Shown here: positions 57,617 to 64,000 of the stretch, piece after piece
How the letters are laid out: each line of letters opens with the position of its first letter
Numbering within the stretch: position 1 is the first letter of the stretch
The notes under the pieces: model-generated
The model's input: the letters and a program-made list of their open reading frames with translations, nothing else
Databases searched by the model: none
What the model was told of the DNA's origin: nothing
Made by a program: the position numbers and the translations under genes
Assembly: GCF_006716565.1 (NCBI RefSeq)
Contig: NZ_VFPG01000001.1
Span: 1,550,001-1,614,000, forward strand
DNA: 64,000 nucleotides
Source: Nocardia bhagyanarayanae
GTDB lineage: Bacteria; Actinomycetota; Actinomycetes; Mycobacteriales; Mycobacteriaceae
Reading direction: 5' to 3'

Positions 57617-58693
57617 GTGTCCACCGGGAATGACGGGCGCATGCGAGCGCGAGACATCGATCGTGTCCATGCGTGCGGGGTATTGGACGCCGCCTACGCG
57701 GAGGGGCAGCTCGGGGGCGAGGAGTATCGCGAGCGGACCGCGAAAGCCTCCAAGGCGAAAACCATCGGCGAACTGGCCAGGCTGACAGCCGATCTCCAGG
57801 TGCCCGCGGCCGCCCGCGATCTGGCGCCGCGCGGTGCGACGCGGAAACCCTTGCGGCGCGGCAAATCCCGTGCGGGTTACGCCGGTCACACCCGGGCGCG
57901 AAATGTCGATCGCGCCAACACCGTTCGGGTCCTGGACGGCGCGCTCGGCGACGGGCAGCTCACCGCCGAGGAACACGAGGCGGCGACCGAACTCGCCTCC
58001 GAGGCGAAAACACTGGGCGAGCTCGGGGAATTGGTTTCGGACTTGCAGCGCGCCGCCGAACCGTCGCCGACTCCGCCGCGATCCCGCCGTCGGCTCCTGT
58101 TCCGCGTCGCCGTCGGTGTCACGGCGGTGCTCGGCGTGTGGGCGGGCTACCTCGTCGCAGGAAGCGACGACTCGCGGGTGGCGGCGACGTCCCGGCAGAC
58201 GATCGATCCGAACCCGGTGCAGCCCCTCGTGCTGCCGACGCCCGAGCTCAACACCGTGGCGGGCATGACGCTCTTCCGCGACCGGTATCGCGAGAAGTTC
58301 GGTGACACCATCGTCGACGAGCTCGCGCTGCACCAGAATTTCGCCTCCGTGCGGCGGATCGCGCCGGAGGGCCCGCAGTGGTCCGTCGACTGGAACTACT
58401 GGGGTGGGTTCCAGCGGCCCAACGACATCATCACGACGCGAAGGGCCGAGACCCGGACGGTGGACCTCGCCATCCTCGATGTCGAGGCGATCGGCAAGGT
58501 GCTCGCAAACGCGCCCGCCCTCACCAAAGTGCCCGGCGGCGTCGTCGACTCGATCGATTTCTCCGTCGACGATTCCGGCATCGCGCCGGGCAGGCCGCTG
58601 GTCGAGATTCGCGTGAACAACGAGCGCGGCCAGTACGGTCGCGTCCAGCTCACGCCCGCGGGCGAGGTGCTGAAGGTCTGGGAGGTCCGATGA
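57617..58693 (+). CDS. DUF1707 protein with two copies of the domain and a membrane anchor
   Basis: 358 residues. Two DUF1707 domains (about 8-65 and 95-150; RARDIDRVHACGVLDAAYAE and RARNVDRANTVRVLDGALGD) precede one membrane helix (near 165-185), then an extracytoplasmic domain (about 205-358). DUF1707 is a short helical domain found in actinobacterial membrane and regulatory proteins. GTG 57617 gives the usual beginning; ATG 57641 is also possible. Divergent from DUF5318 and followed by a homologous single-domain gene 19 bp away. Confidence 0.82.
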   Translation: MSTGNDGRMRARDIDRVHACGVLDAAYAEGQLGGEEYRERTAKASKAKTIGELARLTADLQVPAAARDLAPRGATRKPLRRGKSRAGYAGHTRARNVDRANTVRVLDGALGDGQLTAEEHEAATELASEAKTLGELGELVSDLQRAAEPSPTPPRSRRRLLFRVAVGVTAVLGVWAGYLVAGSDDSRVAATSRQTIDPNPVQPLVLPTPELNTVAGMTLFRDRYREKFGDTIVDELALHQNFASVRRIAPEGPQWSVDWNYWGGFQRPNDIITTRRAETRTVDLAILDVEAIGKVLANAPALTKVPGGVVDSIDFSVDDSGIAPGRPLVEIRVNNERGQYGRVQLTPAGEVLKVWEVR

Positions 58694-58712
58694 ACCAGGG
58701 CGGGAGCGCGCG

Positions 58713-59489
58713 GTGATGGCGTCGAACACCACCCGGCTGCGGGCGCGCGACAGCGATCGCGCCGACGTGTGTGGCCTGCTCGACGCCGCGCTCGCCGACG
58801 GACAGCTCACCGAAAGCGAGCACACCGCCCGCACCGAGGCGGCCATGCGGGCGAAGTCGTTCGGGGAACTGGACAAGCTGATCGCCGACCTGCAAATTCC
58901 CGGCGACCTGGTCGACGCGCCGGTCGTGCGCGGCGGTCGCCGCCGCGGGTGGTGGCTGCCTGCGGCGATCCTGCTCGCGGCCGCGCTGCTCGGCGCGCTC
59001 GTCGGATGCGTCGGGCGTGGCGGAGCCGATCGCGTCGCCGCCGACCCGCTGCCGGACCTGACCACCGGCCCGGGCCTTGCCTACTTCATCGATCGGTACC
59101 GCGCCGAGTTCGGCGACACGGTCGTCGACGACCTCACCGTCTATCCGCGGTACGCGATCTTCTATCGCAACGTGAACAACAGGTCGCAGTACTTCCACTT
59201 CGACGGTGATTTCGACGCGTCGAGCAGTTCGCAGTCGCGCAAGCTCGACACCCCGACCGTCGACCTCGCCACCATCGACCTGCCGGTCGTCTCCCGGCTG
59301 CTCGCGGGCGCACCGCAGTCGTTGCTGCTGCCGGGCAGTCCGATCTCGCACGTGAGCATCGAGCGTGAAGCCGAGAAGAACGCTCCACCGCGCGTGCAGA
59401 TCTTCGTCCGCAACGAGGTGGACGAGAGCGGTTTCATGACCGTGCTTTTCGACGGCGAGCCGCTGGAAGTCCGCCCGCCCGGTCGCTGA
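58713..59489 (+). CDS. DUF1707 single-domain membrane protein
   Basis: 258 residues. One DUF1707 domain (about 8-65, RARDSDRADVCGLLDAALAD), one membrane helix (about 84-105), and an extracytoplasmic domain homologous to that of the previous gene (RYRAEFGDTVVDDLTVYPRY versus the earlier RYREKFGDTIVDELALH). Evidently a duplicate that lost (or never had) the second DUF1707 domain. GTG 58713 or ATG 58716 start. Confidence 0.82.
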   Translation: MMASNTTRLRARDSDRADVCGLLDAALADGQLTESEHTARTEAAMRAKSFGELDKLIADLQIPGDLVDAPVVRGGRRRGWWLPAAILLAAALLGALVGCVGRGGADRVAADPLPDLTTGPGLAYFIDRYRAEFGDTVVDDLTVYPRYAIFYRNVNNRSQYFHFDGDFDASSSSQSRKLDTPTVDLATIDLPVVSRLLAGAPQSLLLPGSPISHVSIEREAEKNAPPRVQIFVRNEVDESGFMTVLFDGEPLEVRPPGR

Positions 59490-59531
59490 CCTGCGCACAT
59501 ACTTCATATATCGCCCATCGCTGTGCCCGGT

Positions 59532-59548
59532 TATATCGGCGCGATATA
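59532..59548. promoter_or_regulatory. AT-rich palindrome upstream of padR, probable PadR operator
   Basis: TATATCG and CGATATA flank a GCG centre; a second, half-like TATATCG lies at about 59512-59518. PadR proteins recognise ATAT-rich palindromes and typically repress their own operon, which here includes ino1. Confidence 0.55.
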
Positions 59549-59603
59549 CTCGGAAGTCGCATCCATCGGTTAGGTCTGCACAACAGTCAGGGGGTGACGC
59601 CCG

Positions 59604-60161
59604 ATGCTCGAGCTGGCAATCCTCGGGCTGCTCCTCGAAGCGCCCATGCACGGTTACGAGCTGCGCAAGCGGCTGACGGGTCTGCTCGGGCCGTTTCGCG
59701 CCTTCTCCTACGGGTCGCTCTATCCGACGCTGCGGCGCATGCAGGCGGACGGACTGATCGCGGAGGAGAACGTCGCAGGCGTCACCATGCGCCGCGCGCG
59801 GCGGGTCTATCAACTGACGCCGGCGGGGCGGGAGCGTTTCACCGAGCTCCTCGCCGACACCGGACCGCAGAACTACACCGACGACGGCTTCGGCGTCCAC
59901 CTGGCGTTCTTCAGTCGCACTCCCGCGGAGGCGCGGATGCGGATCCTGGAGGGCAGGCGCCGGCAGGTCGAGGAGCGCCGAGAGGGATTGCGGGAAGCGA
60001 TCAAACGGGCCAGCGGGTCGCTGGATCGCTACACCCGCCAGCTCCACCAACTCGGTCTGGAATCAAGCGAGCGCGAAGTGCGCTGGCTCAACGAGTTGAT
60101 TGCGGCGGAGCAATCAACGAAGGCGGCACCACAGAAAGAGGGAACCATCGGCCATGAGTGA
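59604..60161 (+). CDS. PadR-family transcriptional regulator
   Basis: 185 residues. N-terminal winged helix with [39 protein letters not shown] and [12 protein letters not shown], then a helical dimerisation tail. It corresponds to mycobacterial Rv0047c, next to ino1. Its last codons overlap the ino1 start by 8 bp, so both are in one transcript and PadR probably controls inositol synthesis (inference). Confidence 0.93.
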   Translation: MLELAILGLLLEAPMHGYELRKRLTGLLGPFRAFSYGSLYPTLRRMQADGLIAEENVAGVTMRRARRVYQLTPAGRERFTELLADTGPQNYTDDGFGVHLAFFSRTPAEARMRILEGRRRQVEERREGLREAIKRASGSLDRYTRQLHQLGLESSEREVRWLNELIAAEQSTKAAPQKEGTIGHE

Positions 60162-61248
60162 CATCAAGACGGCTGAGAACGCCACCGAAGTTCGCGTGGC
60201 CATCGTGGGCGTGGGCAACTGCGCTTCCTCCTTGGTCCAGGGCGTGCAGTACTACAAGGACGCGGACGAGACCTCGACCGTGCCCGGTCTGATGCACGTC
60301 AAGTTCGGCCCGTACCACGTCCGCGACGTCAAGTTCGTCGCCGCGTTCGACGTGGACGCCAAGAAAGTCGGTTTCGACCTGGCCGAGGCGATCTTCGCCA
60401 GCGAGAACAACACCATCAAGATCTCCGACGTACCCCCGTCCGACGTGGTCGTGCAGCGCGGACCGACGCTCGACGGCATCGGCAAGTACTACGCGGAGAC
60501 CATCGAGCTCTCCGAGGCCGAGCCGGTCGACGTGGTGCAGGCCCTGAAGGACGCGAAGGTCGACGTCCTGGTGTCCTACCTGCCGGTGGGCTCGGAAGAG
60601 GCGGACAAGTTCTACGCCCAGTGCGCCATCGACGCGGGCGTCGCCTTCGTCAACGCGCTCCCGGTATTCATCGCCTCCGACCCGGTGTGGGCGCAGAAGT
60701 TCGTGGACGCGGGCGTCCCGATCGTCGGCGACGACATCAAGAGCCAGGTCGGCGCGACCATCACCCACCGCGTGATGGCCAAGCTGTTCGAGGACCGCGG
60801 CGTGCAGCTCGACCGCACCATGCAGCTCAACGTCGGCGGCAACATGGACTTCAAGAACATGCTCGAGCGCGAGCGCCTGGAGTCGAAGAAGATCTCCAAG
60901 ACCCAGGCCGTCACCAGCAACCTGAAGAAGGAACTGGGCGCCAACGACGTGCACATCGGCCCGTCGGACCACGTCGGCTGGCTCGACGACCGCAAGTGGG
61001 CCTACGTGCGCCTCGAGGGTCGCGCCTTCGGCGACGTGCCGCTGAACCTGGAGTACAAGCTCGAGGTGTGGGACTCGCCCAACTCCGCGGGCATCATCAT
61101 CGACGCGGTGCGCGCGGCCAAGATCGCCAAGGACCGCGGCATCGGCGGCCCCGTCATCCCGGCCTCGGCCTACCTGATGAAGTCCCCGCCGCAGCAGCTC
61201 GCGGACGACGTCGCCCGGGCCCAGCTCGAAGCGTTCATCATCGGCTGA
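60154..61248 (+). CDS. ino1: Inositol-3-phosphate synthase
   Basis: 364 residues. NAD-binding [20 protein letters not shown] at the start, then the family blocks [49 protein letters not shown] and [17 protein letters not shown]. It converts glucose-6-phosphate to inositol-3-phosphate, the source of inositol for mycothiol, phosphatidylinositol and its mannosides. ATG at 60154 inside the padR end (8-bp overlap). Confidence 0.97.
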   Translation: MSDIKTAENATEVRVAIVGVGNCASSLVQGVQYYKDADETSTVPGLMHVKFGPYHVRDVKFVAAFDVDAKKVGFDLAEAIFASENNTIKISDVPPSDVVVQRGPTLDGIGKYYAETIELSEAEPVDVVQALKDAKVDVLVSYLPVGSEEADKFYAQCAIDAGVAFVNALPVFIASDPVWAQKFVDAGVPIVGDDIKSQVGATITHRVMAKLFEDRGVQLDRTMQLNVGGNMDFKNMLERERLESKKISKTQAVTSNLKKELGANDVHIGPSDHVGWLDDRKWAYVRLEGRAFGDVPLNLEYKLEVWDSPNSAGIIIDAVRAAKIAKDRGIGGPVIPASAYLMKSPPQQLADDVARAQLEAFIIG

Positions 61249-61273
61249 GTTCTCGGCGCGCTGGCGCGCGCGT

Positions 61274-61367
61274 GTTCGCGGCCCCTGGTGTCTCGCGTCC
61301 GAGCGGTCGAGACTTGCGACTCCGTCGCATGCGCTTCGACCGCTCGGACGCGAGACGGGCCGCGAAC
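61274..61367. terminator. Long cruciform-like palindrome downstream of ino1
   Basis: A perfect 21-bp inverted repeat at 61290-61310 / 61336-61356 (GTCTCGCGTCCGAGCG... arms), a small inner hairpin (TGCGAC-TCC-GTCGCA) in its loop, and an outer 11-bp pairing GTTCGCGGCCC / GGGCCGCGAAC with a bulge. It could be the ino1 terminator, but is larger than needed for one. Confidence 0.6.
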
Positions 61368-61424
61368 GGCAATGCCAGGTCTCGCTCCGCTCGAAACCTG
61401 TGGTTGCGCCCATGACTTACCCAG

Positions 61425-61460
61425 GAGCCGTGCCTCGCCGCCGAAGGCGAGGCACGGCTC
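61425..61460. terminator. Bidirectional terminator
   Basis: A perfect 15-bp stem (GAGCCGTGCCTCGCC and complement) with a GCCGAA loop lies 20 bp after the GyrI-like operon's stop on the minus strand, and downstream of ino1 on the plus strand. Confidence 0.8.
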
Positions 61461-61480
61461 TCGTCGGTTTCGAGGTGTAC

Positions 61481-61906
61481 TCAGTCCAGCGAGACGTAGA
61501 CCTCGACGGAGGTCGGGCCGGTGTAGCGCTCGATCTCGGCGGTGTGGGAGCGGGTGATGATGCCCGCGCTCTCGGCCTTGGCGACCTGCGCCCACGCGGT
61601 GCGCAGCAGGTCGTAGGGCTTGTCGGAGACGACGAACTTCGCGTAGCGGCCGTGCGGGATGCGGGTCACGACGTCGCCTTGGTCCAGGTCGTCCAGCGAA
61701 GCGACGTCGTAGCCGAGTACCGCGACGGCGTGGTCGTTCTGGCCGATGTAAGCCGCGACGCGCGGCACGTTCTTCTCCCTGGCGAGGTAGCGGTCCCAGG
61801 TGAAATTCACCAGGTCCAGGTCGCGGGCTGCCACTTCACGGCCGGCCAGCGGGATGGTCAGTCCGGCGACCAAACCCTCGTCCAGGGTGACGATCTCGAA
61901 ATCCAC
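61481..61906 (-). CDS. GyrI-like effector-binding domain protein (downstream copy)
   Basis: 141 residues, one GyrI/SOUL-like small-molecule-binding domain and no DNA-binding domain: DFEIVTLDEGLVAGLTIPL, later WAQVAKAESAGI and ERYTGPTSVEVYVSLD. Such free-standing domains bind small ligands; in other bacteria they may sequester drugs or hydrolyse them. GTG start. It begins 10 bp after its paralogue and shares the starting DFxxV block, so the two form one operon. Confidence 0.8.
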   Translation of the reverse strand: MDFEIVTLDEGLVAGLTIPLAGREVAARDLDLVNFTWDRYLAREKNVPRVAAYIGQNDHAVAVLGYDVASLDDLDQGDVVTRIPHGRYAKFVVSDKPYDLLRTAWAQVAKAESAGIITRSHTAEIERYTGPTSVEVYVSLD

Positions 61907-61916
61907 TGCTTTTGTC

Positions 61917-62375
61917 CTACCCGTCGCTCGGTTCGTCGGCCAGCGCCACGAAGACTTCGGCGGTGCGGTCGTCGGGATAGTGCTCCCAATCGCCGGAATA
62001 GGAACGCACCAAACGGCCCGCCGCTTCGGCATCCCATACCGCCCGCCAAATGCTGACGATCGTATCGCCGAGATCGTCGCCGCTGGCGATGAAACGGGCG
62101 AAGCGACCGGCGGGCACCCTAGCAAGCACATCGCCGGGCAGCAGGTCGTCGAGGCTGCGGCAGCGGTAGCCGACGATGTGGGTCAGATACGAATTGATCT
62201 CCGGCGCGTGGTCGACATAGGCGGTGGTCGGGGGTCCCGGTAGGCGGCGCGAGAGGATGCGTTTCCACGCTTCCTCCACCTTCGCGCGGCGTGGCCCCTC
62301 GACCGCGAGCGCCGGGCTGCGAAGTACTGTGCCCGCCACCAGCGTCTCGGGACGGTCAACGACATTGAAATCCAC
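61917..62375 (-). CDS. GyrI-like effector-binding domain protein (upstream copy)
   Basis: 152 residues from GTG 62375. DFNVVDRPETLVAGTVLRSP, WRAVWDAEAAGRLVRSYSGD and DDRTAEVFVALAD match the same GyrI-like domain as the next gene; the pair are diverged duplicates. An upstream ATG at 62519 would add 48 low-complexity residues and is thought less likely. The 300-bp spacer to the PBP gene (62376-62674) shows no clear gene. Confidence 0.75.
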   Translation of the reverse strand: MDFNVVDRPETLVAGTVLRSPALAVEGPRRAKVEEAWKRILSRRLPGPPTTAYVDHAPEINSYLTHIVGYRCRSLDDLLPGDVLARVPAGRFARFIASGDDLGDTIVSIWRAVWDAEAAGRLVRSYSGDWEHYPDDRTAEVFVALADEPSDG

Positions 62376-62674
62376 CGGCGTAGCCCCTATGTCTAGTCTG
62401 TTTTCAATTGGCGGCGCTTCCGGGCCCCTCTGTTGGTCCGCCAGGCTACCGCCTTTCGGCCGGTCGCTCGCGCCGCTGCCGTCGTCGCTCGAGCGCATAT
62501 CCTTCCGCATCGTCGCCATGGGACGGGCGTCGCCCCACGTTCACCTCGGCGCCGCTCGGTCGCGCTCTCACTCTGGCAAAACGATGCTGCCATGTCATGC
62601 GTTCCCCGGAGGCTCGGTAGGTCACAAGATCGACTCGAGATGGGTTCGGTCACAGTTACCTGGCCGAAGACAGG

Positions 62675-64000
62675 TCAGCCGGGCACCGGAACGCTCAGTC
62701 CGGGGAAGATCTCGACCTGCCGCGGCTCCGGTGGCGGCGGCGGGATGACGATCGACGGCTCCTGCGGTTGCTGTTGCGGCTGAGGGGGATTCGGGTTCAG
62801 TATGTCGTAGGGATTGCCCGGGCGCTGCTGCTGATTCCCACCCGCCGGGCCGCCCGCGGGTGCGATCGGGAACTGCTCGATCGGCGTGCCCTCGAGCGCC
62901 TCGTCCATCACCTGCTTCCAGATGTCGGCGGGCAGGCCCGAACCGTAGATGTCCGCGCCGCGCGCGGTGTGAATCGGCTGCGACTGCTCGCTGCCGATCC
63001 AGACGGCGGTGGACAGCGAGGGCGTGAATCCGATCATCCAGGCGTCTTTGTTCTTGTCGGACTGGCCCAACTGGGTCGTGCCGGTCTTCGCGGCAGACGG
63101 TCGATTGCCCGCCAGCGCGTGCCCGTTGGAATAGGCGGCGATCGGCATCATCGCGGCGATGGTGTTCTCCGCGATGGCCGGCTTGATCCGCTGCTCCCCA
63201 GCCGGCAGCTGCTCGCCGACCTGCTGCTCGGGCGCGCCGCGATCGAGCAGCACCCGCCCGTCGCCGGTCTCGACCCGCTGCACGAAGTAGGGCTGGTGAT
63301 ACATGCCCGAGGCCGCGATGGTCGCGTAGGCCGAGGCCATGTCGATCGGGCGCACCAGATATTGCCCGAGCACGATGCCGTTGAGCGGCGGGCCGCCGTC
63401 CTCGGTGAGGGTCTTGCCCGCCACGCCGGGAATCTCCTCGGGGATGCCCGCCTGGTGCGCCGCTTCGGCGATCGCCTTCGGCCCCTCGAACATCGACATG
63501 GTCAGCCGGTAGAAGCTGGTGTTCAGCGAGCGCTTCAGCGATTCGGCCATGCTGCACTTGCCGCAGGATTCGCCGTCCACGTTGGTGATCCTGGTGCCGC
63601 GGTCGGTCACCGGCGCGCTGTCCAGCACGCGGGTCAGCGGGATGCTCTGCTGCTGCGCGGCGATCACGGCGAACACCTTGAACGCCGACCCCGTCTGCAG
63701 CGGCGCCTGCGCGAAGTCGTAGCCGATGCCGTCCTCGCCGCCGTAGTAGGCGCGCACCGCGCCGGACCGCGGATCGATCGAGACCACCGCGGCGCGCAGG
63801 TGCGGCGGCTGCGGGCCGAGCCGGTCGTGCACGGCGGTGAGCGCGGCCTGCTGGGCCCTGGCGTCGATGGTGGTGGTGATCCGCAGCGCGCCGGTGTTGA
63901 GCTCGCGCTCGCTGATGCCGGACGCGCGCAATTCGCGAAGCACTTGGGTGCGGATCAGACCCTCCGGACCGCGGGCGGCGTTGGCGTCGGGGATGTCGGT
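62675..64000 (-). CDS. Class A penicillin-binding protein, second copy, C-terminal part
   Basis: The last 441 residues of a PonA1-like protein; the frame continues beyond 64000, so the glycosyltransferase domain is outside. The transpeptidase domain has SAFK after QTG, SLN (KRSLNTSF), and KTGTTQ. It ends in a Pro/Gln-rich tail finishing with IFPGLSVPVPG, similar to the corresponding part of the ponA1 tail. Together with the ponA1 gene 6 kb away this is a pair of closely related class A PBPs. Confidence 0.9.
   Translation of the reverse strand, partial: TDIPDANAARGPEGLIRTQVLRELRASGISERELNTGALRITTTIDARAQQAALTAVHDRLGPQPPHLRAAVVSIDPRSGAVRAYYGGEDGIGYDFAQAPLQTGSAFKVFAVIAAQQQSIPLTRVLDSAPVTDRGTRITNVDGESCGKCSMAESLKRSLNTSFYRLTMSMFEGPKAIAEAAHQAGIPEEIPGVAGKTLTEDGGPPLNGIVLGQYLVRPIDMASAYATIAASGMYHQPYFVQRVETGDGRVLLDRGAPEQQVGEQLPAGEQRIKPAIAENTIAAMMPIAAYSNGHALAGNRPSAAKTGTTQLGQSDKNKDAWMIGFTPSLSTAVWIGSEQSQPIHTARGADIYGSGLPADIWKQVMDEALEGTPIEQFPIAPAGGPAGGNQQQRPGNPYDILNPNPPQPQQQPQEPSIVIPPPPPEPRQVEIFPGLSVPVPG

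Overview
The window is high-GC actinobacterial DNA and most resembles a Nocardia chromosome (inference from gene content; no search was run). The signs are the block ino1 - padR - DUF1707 genes - DUF5318 gene - ponA1 - GT87 mannosyltransferase-like gene, and further on rpsF-ssb-rpsR-rplI-dnaB. This is the mycobacterial Rv0046c-Rv0058 order, here read on the opposite strand. There is also a second, free-standing rpoB (rpoB2) as known from Nocardia, a wax ester synthase/DGAT, a cutinase-like hydrolase and a DnaB intein. Region 1 (1-15.1 kb) holds metabolic and export genes: the end of a GDSL-like hydrolase, a Baeyer-Villiger monooxygenase broken by a 67-bp insertion, a GntR regulator, a DUF5996 protein, a nitronate monooxygenase-like enzyme with KstR-like boxes upstream, a WS/DGAT, an EamA exporter coupled to a methyltransferase, a HAD dehalogenase, a TetR regulator divergent from a two-gene ABC exporter across a perfect palindrome, and a Thr-rich cutinase-like secreted protein. 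Region 2 (15.1-29.7 kb) is rpoB2 followed by a regulator-rich stretch: an ECF42-type sigma factor with its YCII partner, LysR/MBL, VOC/HxlR, a second HxlR, a RidA remnant, an epoxide hydrolase and a large LuxR-type ATPase regulator. Region 3 (29.7-34.8 kb) is the replication/ribosome block rpsF-ssb-rpsR-rplI-dnaB on the minus strand. DnaB carries a 425-residue intein with LAGLIDADG-type motifs, and DnaA-box-like sites lie upstream of dnaB. Region 4 (34.8-52.2 kb) interrupts the conserved ponA1-GT87-rpsF neighbourhood. It starts with a GT87-like gene bracketed by a dispersed ~100-bp repeat (five direct copies before it, two inverted copies after it). A large tellurium-type (Ter) stress locus follows: TerD/TerA-like genes, a TerC-like DUF475 protein, a coiled-coil protein, and an apparent biosynthetic operon. 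That operon encodes an HpcH/HpaI aldolase, a single polypeptide carrying PRTase, TRSP, a second PRTase and PELOTA-like regions, and a HAD phosphatase. Three AIM24 proteins, a double-TerD protein and a TerD protein with an FtsK-like but Walker-less C-terminal region complete the locus. This is the best candidate for an unusual system in the window. Two tiny reading frames chained by ATGA overlaps, resembling mycobacterial MIRU elements, sit inside its operon. Region 5 (52.2-64 kb) returns to the conserved backbone: a GT87 gene, ponA1, DUF5318, two DUF1707 genes, PadR and ino1, then a tandem pair of GyrI-like binding proteins and the C-terminal part of a second class A penicillin-binding protein running off the window. 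No rRNA, tRNA, CRISPR array, prophage or recognisable insertion sequence was seen.
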